The translations under genes were made by a program, and so were the position numbers. The notes beneath the pieces were generated by a model. It ran no database searches and was not told the DNA's origin. It was given only the letters and a program-made list of their open reading frames with translations. A stretch of 64,000 nt of DNA from Liquorilactobacillus hordei DSM 19519 (GTDB taxonomy: Bacteria; Bacillota; Bacilli; Lactobacillales; Lactobacillaceae). Position 1 is the first letter of the stretch, and each line of letters starts with the position of its first letter. Location of the stretch: positions 682,001 through 746,000 of the forward strand of contig NZ_CP049303.1 of the NCBI RefSeq assembly GCF_019443985.1. The letters are read 5' to 3'. Below are positions 51,734-61,069 of the stretch, in pieces.

Positions 51734-53059
51734 ATGGTTAAAGATATACATAATTATGCAGAAAATCAGCTTAACGATTTTCTTGAGTATCTTGCAATTC
51801 CAAGTGTTTCTGCGGAGAACAAAGGAATTAAAGAAGCTAGTGATTGGTTAGTAAAAAAGTTTGAACAATTAGGAGCGAAGAAATCTGAAAAATGGGAAAA
51901 AAAGGGACAAAATCCATTTGTTTATGCAGAATTCGAGGGAAAGAGTTCAAAAACAGTTCTATTTTACAACCATTATGATGTGCAGCCCGCACAACCATTA
52001 AATGAATGGCAAACAGAGCCGTTTAAACCAACTTTTGTTGATGGAAAATTGGTTGCTAGAGGAGCAAGTGATGATAAAGGTGAACTTATGGCTCGCCTAG
52101 TAATGGTGAAGTGGTTTCAAGAAAACGGTGGTCTTCCTGTGAACTTGAAATTCTTTGTAGAAGGGGAAGAAGAGATTGGAAGCTTGCATGTTGATGAGGC
52201 AGTTAAAGAGCATGCAGAAGAATTAGAAGCCGACGCTTGTATTTGGGAAGGCGGTGGTAAAAACTCTGTTAATCGCTTTGAAGTTATTAGTGGAATGAAA
52301 GGAATTGTCAGTTTTGATATTGAAGCTGTTACTGCAGATGTTGATATGCATTCTTCGCTTGCGTGCTTTGCACCAAATGCAGCTTGGAGACTTGTCCAAG
52401 GATTAGCAACGTTAAAAGATAAAAATGGACGAGTTACTGTAGAGGGATTCTATGATGATGTTGACGAATTGACATCTGTAGAGAAAGCGGCAGTTGAACA
52501 GATGGATTTTGATGAGGAAAAAGTCAAAAGAACATTTGGGTTAAAGCGTGAATTTATAACAGATAAGCCAGCTTATGCTTTTGTAAATGAGCCAACGATG
52601 ACAATAAATGGTCTCACTTCTGGTTACGAAGGAGAAGGAGTTAAGACAGTTCTTCCGAAGTATGCAAAAGCAAAATTAGATTGTCGTCTAGTACCCAAGC
52701 AAAATCCAGAGAAAATTGTAAGATTAGTCGAAGCGCATCTAAGAAAAAATGGTTTTGCAGATTTAAAAGTCACATTCAATCTTGGTGAAAATGCTTTTCG
52801 CTCAGATTCAAGTCATGCCTTTGTACAACTCGCCATGACTACTGCAAAGAAAGTTTATGGGGATGATCAAGTGAAATATGTGCCAAATGCTGCAGGTGGT
52901 GGACCAATTGAATGCTTTGGTAACGTGCTTAAACTGCCAATTGTATTAGTGGGAGTACATAATGCAGCCAGTGGAGCGCACGCACCGAATGAACATATTT
53001 TAGTTAGTGATTTTGTTCAGGGTGTCGAGTATCTTATAGAATTATTACAGAAATTTTAG
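51734..53059 (+). CDS. M20-family metallopeptidase (dipeptidase, CNDP-like)
   Basis: 441 residues. Zinc ligands and catalytic residues: His in FYNHYDVQPA, bridging Asp in RGASDDKGEL, general base Glu with ligand in VEGEEEIGS, and a late His in VGVHNAASGAHAPNE. A dimerisation domain is inserted at about 190-340. It belongs to the CNDP/Dug1-type group rather than PepV. Cytosolic; it would cleave imported dipeptides. First structural gene behind the attenuator, followed 12 bases later by a peptide-binding protein. Confidence 0.9.
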   Translation: MVKDIHNYAENQLNDFLEYLAIPSVSAENKGIKEASDWLVKKFEQLGAKKSEKWEKKGQNPFVYAEFEGKSSKTVLFYNHYDVQPAQPLNEWQTEPFKPTFVDGKLVARGASDDKGELMARLVMVKWFQENGGLPVNLKFFVEGEEEIGSLHVDEAVKEHAEELEADACIWEGGGKNSVNRFEVISGMKGIVSFDIEAVTADVDMHSSLACFAPNAAWRLVQGLATLKDKNGRVTVEGFYDDVDELTSVEKAAVEQMDFDEEKVKRTFGLKREFITDKPAYAFVNEPTMTINGLTSGYEGEGVKTVLPKYAKAKLDCRLVPKQNPEKIVRLVEAHLRKNGFADLKVTFNLGENAFRSDSSHAFVQLAMTTAKKVYGDDQVKYVPNAAGGGPIECFGNVLKLPIVLVGVHNAASGAHAPNEHILVSDFVQGVEYLIELLQKF

Positions 53060-53071
53060 GGGGATTTTAGT

Positions 53072-54691
53072 ATGAAGTTAAGTAGAGTTTTGGCGTCAGG
53101 CGGATTAGCAGTTGTAGCAGGTCTTTTTTTACTAGGAACATCCAGTAGGAACGTTGATGCTGCGACTAAACAAGTTTTAAATTGGAGTGAACCGTCATCT
53201 CTTGAAACACTAGATCCGGATCAAGTTGATGATTCTGTTGGGGGAGAGATTCTTCGTAACAGTAATGAGGGACTTTATGTTTTGGATGGTAATAACAAGT
53301 TGAAGTTGGCAGGGGCATCGAATGTTACAGTATCTAAAGATGAAAAGACATATACCTTTACCTTAAGAAAAAATGCTAAATGGAGTAATGGTAAAGCAGT
53401 TGTTGCTGCGGATTATGTTTATGGTTGGCGCAGAATGGTAACGCCAGCAACGGCTGCACCAAACGCTTACCTTTTTGATGGTATCCAAAATGCTGAAGAT
53501 ATTATGAATAGTAAAAAATCACCTGATACATTGGGCGTTAAGGCTGTAGGAAAATACAAGTTAGTAGTGACATTAGATAAGACAATTCCATATTTCAAAA
53601 AATTACTTGTGATTGCAAGTTTTAATCCTTTAAACGAAAATGCAGTTAATAAATATGGGAAAAAATATGGAACCTCTTCAAAATACACATTGTATAATGG
53701 CCCCTTTGTTGTTAAGGGCTGGACAGGCACAAATGATAAGTGGAATCTACAGAAGAACAATTATTATTGGGACAAGAATCAAGTTAAGTTAGCAAAAATA
53801 AATTTCCAAGTAACAAAGAGTACAACCACGTCATATAATCTATATCAAAGTGGTAAATTAGATGAGACGCTTTTGAGTAGCGAACAAGCTCGTCAATTGA
53901 AAAACAATAAAGAGTTTAAGTCATTAGAACAAGCAAGAACGACGTATGTTGATTACAATACAACTAGGAAAGCCTTAAAAAATAAGAATATCCGCAAAGC
54001 ATTGTCCTATGCTGTAAATCGTAAACAGCTTGTTAAAAAAGTTTTAGGTGATGGTTCTGTTGTATCAAAGAATTTTGTTCCAGAAGGGTTAACGAGTTAT
54101 AAAGGAAAAGATTTTGCCAAAGATGCTCAAGTAAAAGAAGCATCAGAACATAGTAAAACACTAGCTAAGAAGTATTGGAAAAAGGGTTTAAAAGAACTGG
54201 GCGTTAAGAAACTGACATTAACATTTCTTAGTGACGATGATGATACGAGCAAGAATACAGGCGAATTTTTACAGAGCCAATATGAGACTACGTTGCCAGG
54301 GTTAACTGTCAATCTCTCAGATATGCCAAAGAAAAATAGAATAACTAAGATGATGAATCAAGACTTTGATCTTGTATTAACAGGTTGGGGTGCAGAATTT
54401 ACTGACCCGTTGACATACTTAAACTTAATGACAAGTGATAATGTTTATAACTTCGGTAAATGGAATAATAGTGATTACGATAAGTATGTTTCAAGCGCTA
54501 AGAATGATAATGCAAGTGATGCAGCTGGCAGATGGAAAGCAATGACCAATGCTACGAACGTTCTTGACGAGGAACAACCACTTGCTTTATTATATCAACC
54601 AACGTCTGCACTTTTGTTAAAGTCAAATGTTAAGGGAGTTAAGTACAATTCAGTTGGTGGATTTGTCTGGAAGAATGCATATATAAAATAA
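53072..54691 (+). CDS. OppA-family peptide-binding protein lacking a lipobox
   Basis: 539 residues, family 5 solute-binding fold (WSNGKAVVAADYVYGWRRM, YYWDKNQVKLAKINFQV). The signal peptide reads GLFLLGTSSRNVDAATKQ: where a lipoprotein has LxxC there is GTSS, with no Cys, and VDA-A looks like a signal peptidase I site. It should be secreted rather than lipid-anchored, or anchored some other way. It is the second gene behind the attenuator, paired with a dipeptidase. AGGGGGATTTTAGT precedes the ATG. Confidence 0.85.
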   Translation: MKLSRVLASGGLAVVAGLFLLGTSSRNVDAATKQVLNWSEPSSLETLDPDQVDDSVGGEILRNSNEGLYVLDGNNKLKLAGASNVTVSKDEKTYTFTLRKNAKWSNGKAVVAADYVYGWRRMVTPATAAPNAYLFDGIQNAEDIMNSKKSPDTLGVKAVGKYKLVVTLDKTIPYFKKLLVIASFNPLNENAVNKYGKKYGTSSKYTLYNGPFVVKGWTGTNDKWNLQKNNYYWDKNQVKLAKINFQVTKSTTTSYNLYQSGKLDETLLSSEQARQLKNNKEFKSLEQARTTYVDYNTTRKALKNKNIRKALSYAVNRKQLVKKVLGDGSVVSKNFVPEGLTSYKGKDFAKDAQVKEASEHSKTLAKKYWKKGLKELGVKKLTLTFLSDDDDTSKNTGEFLQSQYETTLPGLTVNLSDMPKKNRITKMMNQDFDLVLTGWGAEFTDPLTYLNLMTSDNVYNFGKWNNSDYDKYVSSAKNDNASDAAGRWKAMTNATNVLDEEQPLALLYQPTSALLLKSNVKGVKYNSVGGFVWKNAYIK

Positions 54692-54772
54692 CTGAATTGA
54701 GATATGCTGGATTTTATATAGTATAAAAAGTAAATAAATCAATTTTCATAATTTTAGAAATTAATACAAATG

Positions 54773-54845
54773 TCTAGGGTTGATTTAGATAAAAGGATTG
54801 GCAAAGAACACTCCTTTTATCTAAGATTAGCCCTAGATTTTTTCT
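54773..54845 (+). terminator. Strong terminator of the dipeptidase/peptide-binding operon
   Basis: CTAGGG pairs with CCCTAG and ATTTAGATAAAAGGA with TCCTTTTATCTAAGAT, followed by ATTTTTT. One of the longest stems in the window. Confidence 0.9.
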
Positions 54846-54894
54846 CAACTAACAAAATGGTAAAGATAAATACAACTATAAGATTATTGTGATA

Positions 54895-55015
54895 AGAGAC
54901 AAAGATTGGACCAAAGGTTAAATCCTGGCCCATTTCGCTATCTATTTATGAATAAATGTAAACGTGTTTCATAAGCTAAGATTTTCTATTTTCTTTAGCA
55001 TACTCAAAATTTACC
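54895..55015 (-). repeat. Dispersed repeat, copy E (decayed)
   Basis: GTAAACGTGTTTCATAAGC (54958-54976) matches the right end of copy B in reverse, and TACTCAAAATTTACC further on matches its inner part. The palindrome is degraded. Apart from this and the terminator, the 334-base gap before ogt holds nothing I recognise. Confidence 0.5.
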
Positions 55016-55025
55016 AATCTAATTT

Positions 55026-55541
55026 TTAAAACAGAGTGATATTATTACTCTCAAGTCCAAGAAGAAATCTTTTTCGTTCCACTCCACCAGCGTAGCCACC
55101 AAGTGAACCATTAGCATTTATTACACGATGACAAGGAATGATGATTGCAATTTTATTTGCGCCATTGGCATTCCCAACCGCCTGAGATTTACCAGAACTA
55201 CCAAGCAGTTCTGCAATTTTTTTGTAAGTAAGTAATTCACCGGAATGAGTGGTTTGTAAGATATCCCAGACCTGTTTTTGAAAGGGAGTACCATTAAGAA
55301 ATAAAGGGATAGAAAAGGTCGTTATTTCTTTTTGAAAGTAAGCAGTAAGCTGCTTTTTTAAGGTGAGAAAGGTGCCGGTACTTTTTTCAACCAAGTCAGC
55401 TTTATACAATGCACGAACTTGCTGAATCCTCAATGAAAGTTTTTTTGAATCGGTGAATTGCAATAAATAGAGGTAACGATCATCACTAATGCTGATCATT
55501 TTACCAATGGGGGTATCTATGTAATTAACGAATAATTTCAT
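55026..55541 (-). CDS. ogt: Methylated-DNA--protein-cysteine methyltransferase
   Basis: 171 residues. Alkyl-acceptor Cys 137 in IIIPCHRVINANGSLGGYAGG, preceded by the HTH-like LLTYKKIAELLGS and the N-terminal ribonuclease-H-like domain. It repairs O6-alkylguanine by suicidal transfer to the cysteine. Single gene; a terminator separates it from the upstream DUF4828 gene. Confidence 0.95.
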   Translation of the reverse strand: MKLFVNYIDTPIGKMISISDDRYLYLLQFTDSKKLSLRIQQVRALYKADLVEKSTGTFLTLKKQLTAYFQKEITTFSIPLFLNGTPFQKQVWDILQTTHSGELLTYKKIAELLGSSGKSQAVGNANGANKIAIIIPCHRVINANGSLGGYAGGVERKRFLLGLESNNITLF

Positions 55542-55559
55542 GAATTTAAGCCCTCCTGA

Positions 55560-55618
55560 GAAAAAAATATTAGGGCAACGCAGTTATTCTAGATTGTAGA
55601 AACAGCGTTGTGTCCTAA
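55560..55618 (-). terminator. Terminator after the DUF4828 gene
   Basis: On the minus strand TTAGG(ACA)CAACGC pairs with GCGTTGCCCTAA, followed by TATTTTTTT. It lies 24 bases after the DUF4828 stop. Confidence 0.75.
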
Positions 55619-55641
55619 TGTTTAGGAATTAAAAATTATAA

Positions 55642-55998
55642 CTAATCATCAACTTTTATGATTGGGTAGACATGGTTATCAGCTTCATCAAATAAACTTA
55701 CAGGGTGTTTCTCGGTAGCATCAAGGCGTAACTGAAAACCATATTTGTCAAGAAAAGTTAATTCCTTGTCATTTAATTTTATTATTTTTCCAGGCAGTTT
55801 ACGACCATCAATGAGTATGTTCAGGGTGGAACTAACCTCAAGTATGTGGCATTTTCCACTGAGATCGTCAGTAAATGACCATTTTCCCACATAGAAATTA
55901 GTCAAATAATTTGTGGCTGATTTCTTTTTAAATAAAGTGAGAGGGTTGAAACGGCTGCGCAGGTCGAATCCTGAAGTAGCATAGTGTTTGTGACTCAT
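55642..55998 (-). CDS. DUF4828 domain protein
   Basis: About 118 residues, soluble, beta-rich. FYVGKWSFTDDLSG, ILIDGRKLPGKI and LDKYGFQLRL fit the DUF4828 family, a lactobacillal group without known function. ATG 55998 is preferred; the upstream ATG 56019 places GAGAGGAGC inside the coding region. Confidence 0.75.
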   Translation of the reverse strand: MSHKHYATSGFDLRSRFNPLTLFKKKSATNYLTNFYVGKWSFTDDLSGKCHILEVSSTLNILIDGRKLPGKIIKLNDKELTFLDKYGFQLRLDATEKHPVSLFDEADNHVYPIIKVDD

Positions 55999-56277
55999 TG
56001 ATAATTGCGCTCCTCTCATTAATCTAAAAATAGTTTTGATTGATTCAAGATATAATATAACATTTAAGTGCTAAATAGAGTAGTATTTAAACAGATTTTA
56101 ACAACATTATATTCTTTTTGAAATAAGACTGTATTATATGAAAGATTTTGATAACAATTGAATTATAGTAAAGATTCTTTTGGTATAAAATGGCTAACTA
56201 TTAATACTTGGATATACTCTATCTGCTTTTTTTGCTACAATAGCCTTAAGAAAGCGATTCATAAAGGAGGAGTATTC

Positions 56278-57285
56278 ATGCTGAAGTTAGGTGTTATCGG
56301 TACAGGAGGGATTACAAAACAGTTCATTGAAGCGACACAAGAAAATGGTTCTTGGAAACTGACGAGTGTCTTTTCACGTTCTCTTGAAAAGGCAGAACAA
56401 TTTGGACATGAGTTTTCAAAAAATGTTAGGGGATATCGAGATCTACACCAATTTTTTTCCGAAGGAGATTTTGATGTTGTTTATATTGCATCTCCCAATA
56501 GCTTACATTTTGAGCAAAGTAGACAGGCGATTTTAGCAGGAAAACATGTGATTGTTGAGAAGCCAGCTTGTTCAAATCCTTCTGAGATGAAAGTCTTACA
56601 AAGGTTGTTACGTAGATATAATAATGTTTATTACTTTGAAGCAGCAAGACATTTTCATGAGCCTAATTTTTTAAAGATCAAAGAAACAATTAAACAAATG
56701 GATGTTATCCAAGGTGCCACACTAACTTATATGAAGTATTCCTCAAAATATGACGATTTTCTTACAGGCAATGAACCGAATGTTTTTTCACTGAATTTTT
56801 CAGGTGGTGCATTACAAGACCTAGGAGTTTACCTTATATATGATGCTGTTAGTTGGTTTGGAATTCCCAACAGTGTAAGCTACAAAGCAACCAAATTGCG
56901 CAATGGAATTGATGGCAAAGGAGTTGCATTGTTGAATTATCAAGATTTTACTGTGACTTTGAATGTAGGTAAGACTGCCAATTCGTATTTGCCCAGTGAG
57001 GTTTACGGTCTTAAAGAAACGCTTGTCATGGATAACGCAGCAGATCTTACCGATATTCAACTAATTAATGGATCTGAAAAACAAAATTTGACACAAAAAA
57101 GTGCTGTGAATCCGATGACAGCTGAGGTTGCGGCTTTTACAAGTATTTTACAGAAGCCGTTATCACTGGATAATAAGCAAAAAATGGAAGATTGGTTAGC
57201 CGTTAGTGTACAAGTTAATCGAGTGATATATGACCTAAGATTAAGTGAAAAAATTGTTTTTAGGGCAGACAAAGAATTTAGATAG
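56278..57285 (+). CDS. Gfo/Idh/MocA-family oxidoreductase
   Basis: 335 residues. Rossmann motif KLGVIGTGGITKQFI at the N-terminus binds NAD(P); VIVEKPACSNPSE holds the conserved EKP; the C-terminal domain (GGALQDLGVYLIYDAVSWFG) carries the D...Y substrate motif. AAAGGAGGAG precedes ATG 56278. Upstream open frame (56158-56277) lacks an RBS. Substrate unknown, often sugar or inositol derivatives. A single gene with the helicase gene 68 bases on. Confidence 0.85.
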   Translation: MLKLGVIGTGGITKQFIEATQENGSWKLTSVFSRSLEKAEQFGHEFSKNVRGYRDLHQFFSEGDFDVVYIASPNSLHFEQSRQAILAGKHVIVEKPACSNPSEMKVLQRLLRRYNNVYYFEAARHFHEPNFLKIKETIKQMDVIQGATLTYMKYSSKYDDFLTGNEPNVFSLNFSGGALQDLGVYLIYDAVSWFGIPNSVSYKATKLRNGIDGKGVALLNYQDFTVTLNVGKTANSYLPSEVYGLKETLVMDNAADLTDIQLINGSEKQNLTQKSAVNPMTAEVAAFTSILQKPLSLDNKQKMEDWLAVSVQVNRVIYDLRLSEKIVFRADKEFR

Positions 57286-57353
57286 AGGGAAAAGTTGAAA
57301 TATGCAATTACTAAAAAAATACAGCTTTTACCAGAGTCTGAGAAGAGGATAAA

Positions 57354-58625
57354 ATGAATTCAATATTTGAAAATAATTTTAAAGAACACGGATTTACGAA
57401 ACAAACACTGATTCAAGAACAGGTGTATGAACCGTTAAAAGAAGGAAAAAGTGTGTTAGGACTTGCACCAACAGGATCCGGTAAAACCTTGGCCTATTTA
57501 TTACCTCTTTTTGAAAGAATTGATAAGGCACAAGGAGTCCAGTTGGTAATAGTTGCACCATCGCAGGAATTAGCTGCACAAATTACCGAAGTGGCACGAC
57601 AATGGGCTAAACTAGTAGACTTAAAAGTCCTTTCATTAATTGGCGGTGCGAATGTAAAGCGGCAAATTGAGAAGTTGAAGAAGTCACCTGAAATTGTAAT
57701 TGGAACACCAGGTAGAATGCTTGAATTAACTGAAAGTAAGAAGTTGAAGCTGCATAATGCTAAGGCGTTTGTTTTTGACGAAGCAGATGACTTATTAACC
57801 GAACAAACTTTAGTTGCATGTCGTTCATTATTGAGTCATGCTCCTGGAATTATTCAACTTGCCTTTTTCTCGGCCACTAAGTCGGATATGTTTGATAAAT
57901 TACATCAATGGTTTGGAACTGAGGTTGAAGTTTTTGATGTTAGAGCAGATGATCAAACTCAAGGAAAAGTAGAACATTTCTTGGTAGAAACACCTGTTAG
58001 GAAACGAATTGATACTTTGCGTAAACTTTCAAACCTTGAAGGATTCAGTGCTCTCGTATTCTTCAAAAAAGTTACCGAAATTGAAAATGCGGCAGATAAA
58101 CTCAACTACTTGGGTGTTAAAGTGGCAGTGTTGGAAGGACAACAGCGCCAGGTAGAACGTGAAAAAGCTTTACGCCAACTACGTAAAGGAGAGATTAGTC
58201 TCTTGTTAACGACAGATGTTGCAGCCCGTGGGCTTGACATTGAAGAACTTCCTGCAGTTATTAATTATGATTTACCGAAAGATAGCAATACTTACATTCA
58301 CCGTGTTGGGCGAACAGGTAGAATGGGTGCAAGTGGAACTGTAATCAATCTGGGTAATGAACATGATTTGCGGAATTTTCGTCAATTAGTGCAATCTGAA
58401 AAATATGAATTGCACTTTGGAGCTGTTTATCGTGGAAGTTTGTTGCGGATAGAAGAATTACCAGAAGATGTGAAAGAAGGTCAACCGGCTAAATCACAAG
58501 TTGAGACTGTGCCCCGTAAGAAGAAAAAAATAGCAGCACCTGTTGTAACAGAGAAAAAAAGACATAAAAAAAGAAAGAGGGATCAATTGAATAAAGGAAA
58601 AAGACGTAAGAAAGAAGATTTATAA
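57354..58625 (+). CDS. DEAD-box RNA helicase with basic tail
   Basis: 423 residues. Motifs in order: Q-motif region FTKQTLIQEQVYEPL, Walker A APTGSGKTLAY, DEAD in VFDEADDLL, SAT, and motif VI HRVGRTGRMG. The final 50 residues are Lys/Arg-rich (KKRHKKRKRDQLNKGKRRKK), as in CshB-type RNA helicases that bind structured RNA. AGAGGATAAA precedes the ATG. Confidence 0.9.
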   Translation: MNSIFENNFKEHGFTKQTLIQEQVYEPLKEGKSVLGLAPTGSGKTLAYLLPLFERIDKAQGVQLVIVAPSQELAAQITEVARQWAKLVDLKVLSLIGGANVKRQIEKLKKSPEIVIGTPGRMLELTESKKLKLHNAKAFVFDEADDLLTEQTLVACRSLLSHAPGIIQLAFFSATKSDMFDKLHQWFGTEVEVFDVRADDQTQGKVEHFLVETPVRKRIDTLRKLSNLEGFSALVFFKKVTEIENAADKLNYLGVKVAVLEGQQRQVEREKALRQLRKGEISLLLTTDVAARGLDIEELPAVINYDLPKDSNTYIHRVGRTGRMGASGTVINLGNEHDLRNFRQLVQSEKYELHFGAVYRGSLLRIEELPEDVKEGQPAKSQVETVPRKKKKIAAPVVTEKKRHKKRKRDQLNKGKRRKKEDL

Positions 58626-58710
58626 GAGTAGTGATAATGTTAGTGTGTGCTAACTAAAAGAGGTTATCCTCAACTAATTGTTAGTGCATAGTTACTAGTA
58701 TAGTCGACTA

Positions 58711-58739
58711 TTGACTTTAAGGGAGGATCTTCATATACT
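58711..58739 (+). promoter_or_regulatory. Promoter of the tRNA-Arg gene
   Basis: TTGACT (58711-58716), 17 bases, TATACT (58734-58739), 31 bases before the tRNA 5' end. The upstream part of the gap (58626-58710) shows only a loose AACTA-type repeat. Confidence 0.75.
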
Positions 58740-58770
58740 TATATAGTTGGTATTTTGCCTATATTGGTAT

Positions 58771-58844
58771 GCGCTTGTAGCTCAGCAGGATAGAGCAACC
58801 GCCTCCTAAGCGGTAGGTCATCGGTTCGATTCCGATCAAGCGCA
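58771..58844 (+). tRNA. tRNA-Arg (anticodon CCU)
   Basis: Full cloverleaf: acceptor GCGCTTG/CAAGCGC with discriminator A, D-arm GCTC..GAGC, anticodon stem ACCGC/GCGGT around CTCCTAA (anticodon CCT, reads AGG), T-arm ATCGG/CCGAT with TTCGATT. The CCA end is not encoded. Confidence 0.95.
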
Positions 58845-58934
58845 TTTTTATAAAGAGTTTAAAATGGAAATAATGAATTAATGATAGTTTTAGGTTACTT
58901 AAAAGGTTAAGGAAAATTAATAAATATCATTTAA

Positions 58935-59030
58935 TAGAGCTGTGTCAAAAGTTAAATTTCGTCCCAGCCTCGCCAATTATTTCGTGTAAATATGTTCCAT
59001 AACTCAAGTCAATTGTTATGAGGTGTTGAT
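58935..59030 (-). repeat. Dispersed repeat, copy F (partial)
   Basis: GAGCTGTGTCAAAAGTTAAATTT..CCCAGCCTC is the hairpin module and AAATATGTTCCATAA (58988-59002) the arm that matches copy A. The palindrome body is lost. The remainder of the 324-base gap before the deoxyribosyltransferase gene is AT-rich with no clear feature. Confidence 0.55.
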
Positions 59031-59168
59031 ATTCTCAGCACTTCTATTTTTTTACACTAATTACTATTTTTTTAATACATTTAATTTAAGGACTATACAA
59101 GTGCAATTAATTTTGGTAAGTTGGAATAGTTTTGAAAAAAGCATAAGTTTCATAAAGGAGAGTAAGTA

Positions 59169-59639
59169 ATGACAAAAACAGTATACTTTGGAGCTGGTTG
59201 GTTTACTCCTGCACAAAAAAAGTCCTATAAAATAGCAATGGAATCTTTGAAAATTAATATAAGTGTTGATTTGGAGCATTCATATGTTCCATTAGAGCAT
59301 CAATATAAAAATATTCGTGTAGATGAACATCCTGAATATCTTCATGATAAAGAATGGGCGATAGCAACATTCAACGGCGACATAGTGGGAATAAAAAGTT
59401 CAGATGTAGCATTATTTACATATCTCCCACTCCAAGAAGATATTGGTTGTGGGGTTGAATTAGGATATGCGAAGGCTATCAATAAATTTATTGTAGTTGC
59501 AATCCCAGATGAAGAGTGGGGTAAACCAATTAATCTTATGTCATTTGGTGCGGCCGATATTTTTATCAAGTTAAGTGATCTAAAAAAATATGATTTTACA
59601 AAACCATCATTTAATTATTATGAGGGTGCAGTTTATTGA
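59169..59639 (+). CDS. ndt: Nucleoside 2-deoxyribosyltransferase
   Basis: 156 residues, full length for the lactobacillal enzyme. YFGAGWFTPAQ at the N-terminus, Asp in the GIKSSDVALFTYLP strand, and nucleophile Glu in EDIGCGVELGYAKA. It moves 2-deoxyribose between bases in nucleoside salvage. AAAGGAGAGT precedes the ATG. Single-gene unit. Confidence 0.95.
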   Translation: MTKTVYFGAGWFTPAQKKSYKIAMESLKINISVDLEHSYVPLEHQYKNIRVDEHPEYLHDKEWAIATFNGDIVGIKSSDVALFTYLPLQEDIGCGVELGYAKAINKFIVVAIPDEEWGKPINLMSFGAADIFIKLSDLKKYDFTKPSFNYYEGAVY

Positions 59640-59702
59640 ATGTATTAAGTAATGGAAAATGTAACTAAAAAATAAATTCTATTAGCAATAAAAAATAAAA
59701 AA

Positions 59703-59750
59703 CCCTACAATTGTTAGACAAAAAAGTTTAATAATTGTAGGGCTTTTTTT
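59703..59750. terminator. Bidirectional terminator between ndt and the aminopeptidase
   Basis: CCCTACAATTGTTA pairs with TAATAATTGTAGGG around an A-rich loop, with T7 after and AAAAAA before the stem. Confidence 0.85.
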
Positions 59751-59830
59751 AGGATTAATTTATATTATAGTAAAATTTGTTTTTTAATTATATATTTTTG
59801 TGTGTAAAACCCAGAAAAGAGATATTGAGA

Positions 59831-61069
59831 TTATTCAGCCCAATTACCATTTCTAAATACAGGAACACGGGTACCATCTGATCGAATACCATCAATATTC
59901 ATATCAGGTGAGCCAACCATGAAATCAACATGAGTTTGGCTAATATTGAGATGTGCTTCTTTTAGCTCTGTGGTTGACATCTTGGTACCACCAATTACTG
60001 AAAACGGATAGGCTGATCCAAGAGCCAAATGGTTGCTTGCATTTTCATCAAAAAGCGTATTAAAAAAGGTTATTCCTGATTGTGAGATCGGGGAAGCATC
60101 TGGAACTAATGCAACTTCACCTAGGGAACGAGCACCTTCATCAGTTTCTAGCAAGTGCTGCAATGAATCTAAGCCATGTGCAGCTTCAGCATTGATAACC
60201 TGACCATCTTTGAATATTAGTTTAATTTTTTCAATTATTTTACCACCATAACTGAGAGGCTTTGTTGAGGATACATAGCCATTGATTCGAGTTGTATCAG
60301 CAGCACTAAAGACTTCTTCAGAAGGCATATTCGCCATAAACGAAATTCCTTGCGTATTAAGGCTGCTGGCACCTTCCCAGTGATGATTTTTTGGTAAACC
60401 AATTGTTAAATCTGTTATAGGAGAAAGGTAGTGCAAGGCAGTGAATTGTTGTTCATTTAACCAAGCTGCTTTGTTATGAAGATTATAGTCATGTTGTTGC
60501 CAAGCTTTAACGGGATCTTTTTGGTTTATCCGAGTTGTTTTAAAGATTTCTTCCCATAAGCGTTCAGTTGCAGCGGTATCTGAAAGATTAGGGAATACCG
60601 CTTTTGCCCATGCAGTATCAGCTGCTGCAACAACTGTCCAACTTAAATCATTATTTTGTGTTGCTTGTCTAACCCTTTGCAATTTTTCTCCCATTGCCTT
60701 TTGATATGCCGCAATTTTGTTGGAGTTAACGCCCGCATATGCACTTGGATCTTCTGAAATTACTGAAATTCGAGCAGCTTTGTTATCAACGATGTAATCT
60801 GCTTCAGCACCAAGATAGTTCGGGATATTGGTTAATCGGTTATCAGTTGTGTTCTCTAAGAATTCACGTTGAATAAAAGTATCGTTCCATTTGACTATGA
60901 CTTCACTTGCACCAGCTTTGTATGCTTCTTTGACAAGTAAGTGGGCAAATTCTTGTTGATTAACTGAAATATACAAAACAGCAATTTGATTGATTTGTAT
61001 ATTTACACCAACTTTAATAATTAATTCTGCATATTTTTGAAGATTGTTTTTAAAGTTTTTTATTGTCAT
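59831..61069 (-). CDS. M29-family aminopeptidase (PepS/AmpS-like)
   Basis: About 412 residues. Metal ligands of the M29 fold: Glu in NMPSEEVFSA, Glu in LGEVALVPD, His in NASNHLALGSA, and His/Asp in SQTHVDFMVGSPDMNIDG. Broad-specificity aminopeptidase, cytosolic. ATG 61069 has GGAG at a normal distance; the ATG at 61075 is too close to it. Fits the peptide-use theme of the window. Confidence 0.9.
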   Translation of the reverse strand: MTIKNFKNNLQKYAELIIKVGVNIQINQIAVLYISVNQQEFAHLLVKEAYKAGASEVIVKWNDTFIQREFLENTTDNRLTNIPNYLGAEADYIVDNKAARISVISEDPSAYAGVNSNKIAAYQKAMGEKLQRVRQATQNNDLSWTVVAAADTAWAKAVFPNLSDTAATERLWEEIFKTTRINQKDPVKAWQQHDYNLHNKAAWLNEQQFTALHYLSPITDLTIGLPKNHHWEGASSLNTQGISFMANMPSEEVFSAADTTRINGYVSSTKPLSYGGKIIEKIKLIFKDGQVINAEAAHGLDSLQHLLETDEGARSLGEVALVPDASPISQSGITFFNTLFDENASNHLALGSAYPFSVIGGTKMSTTELKEAHLNISQTHVDFMVGSPDMNIDGIRSDGTRVPVFRNGNWAE

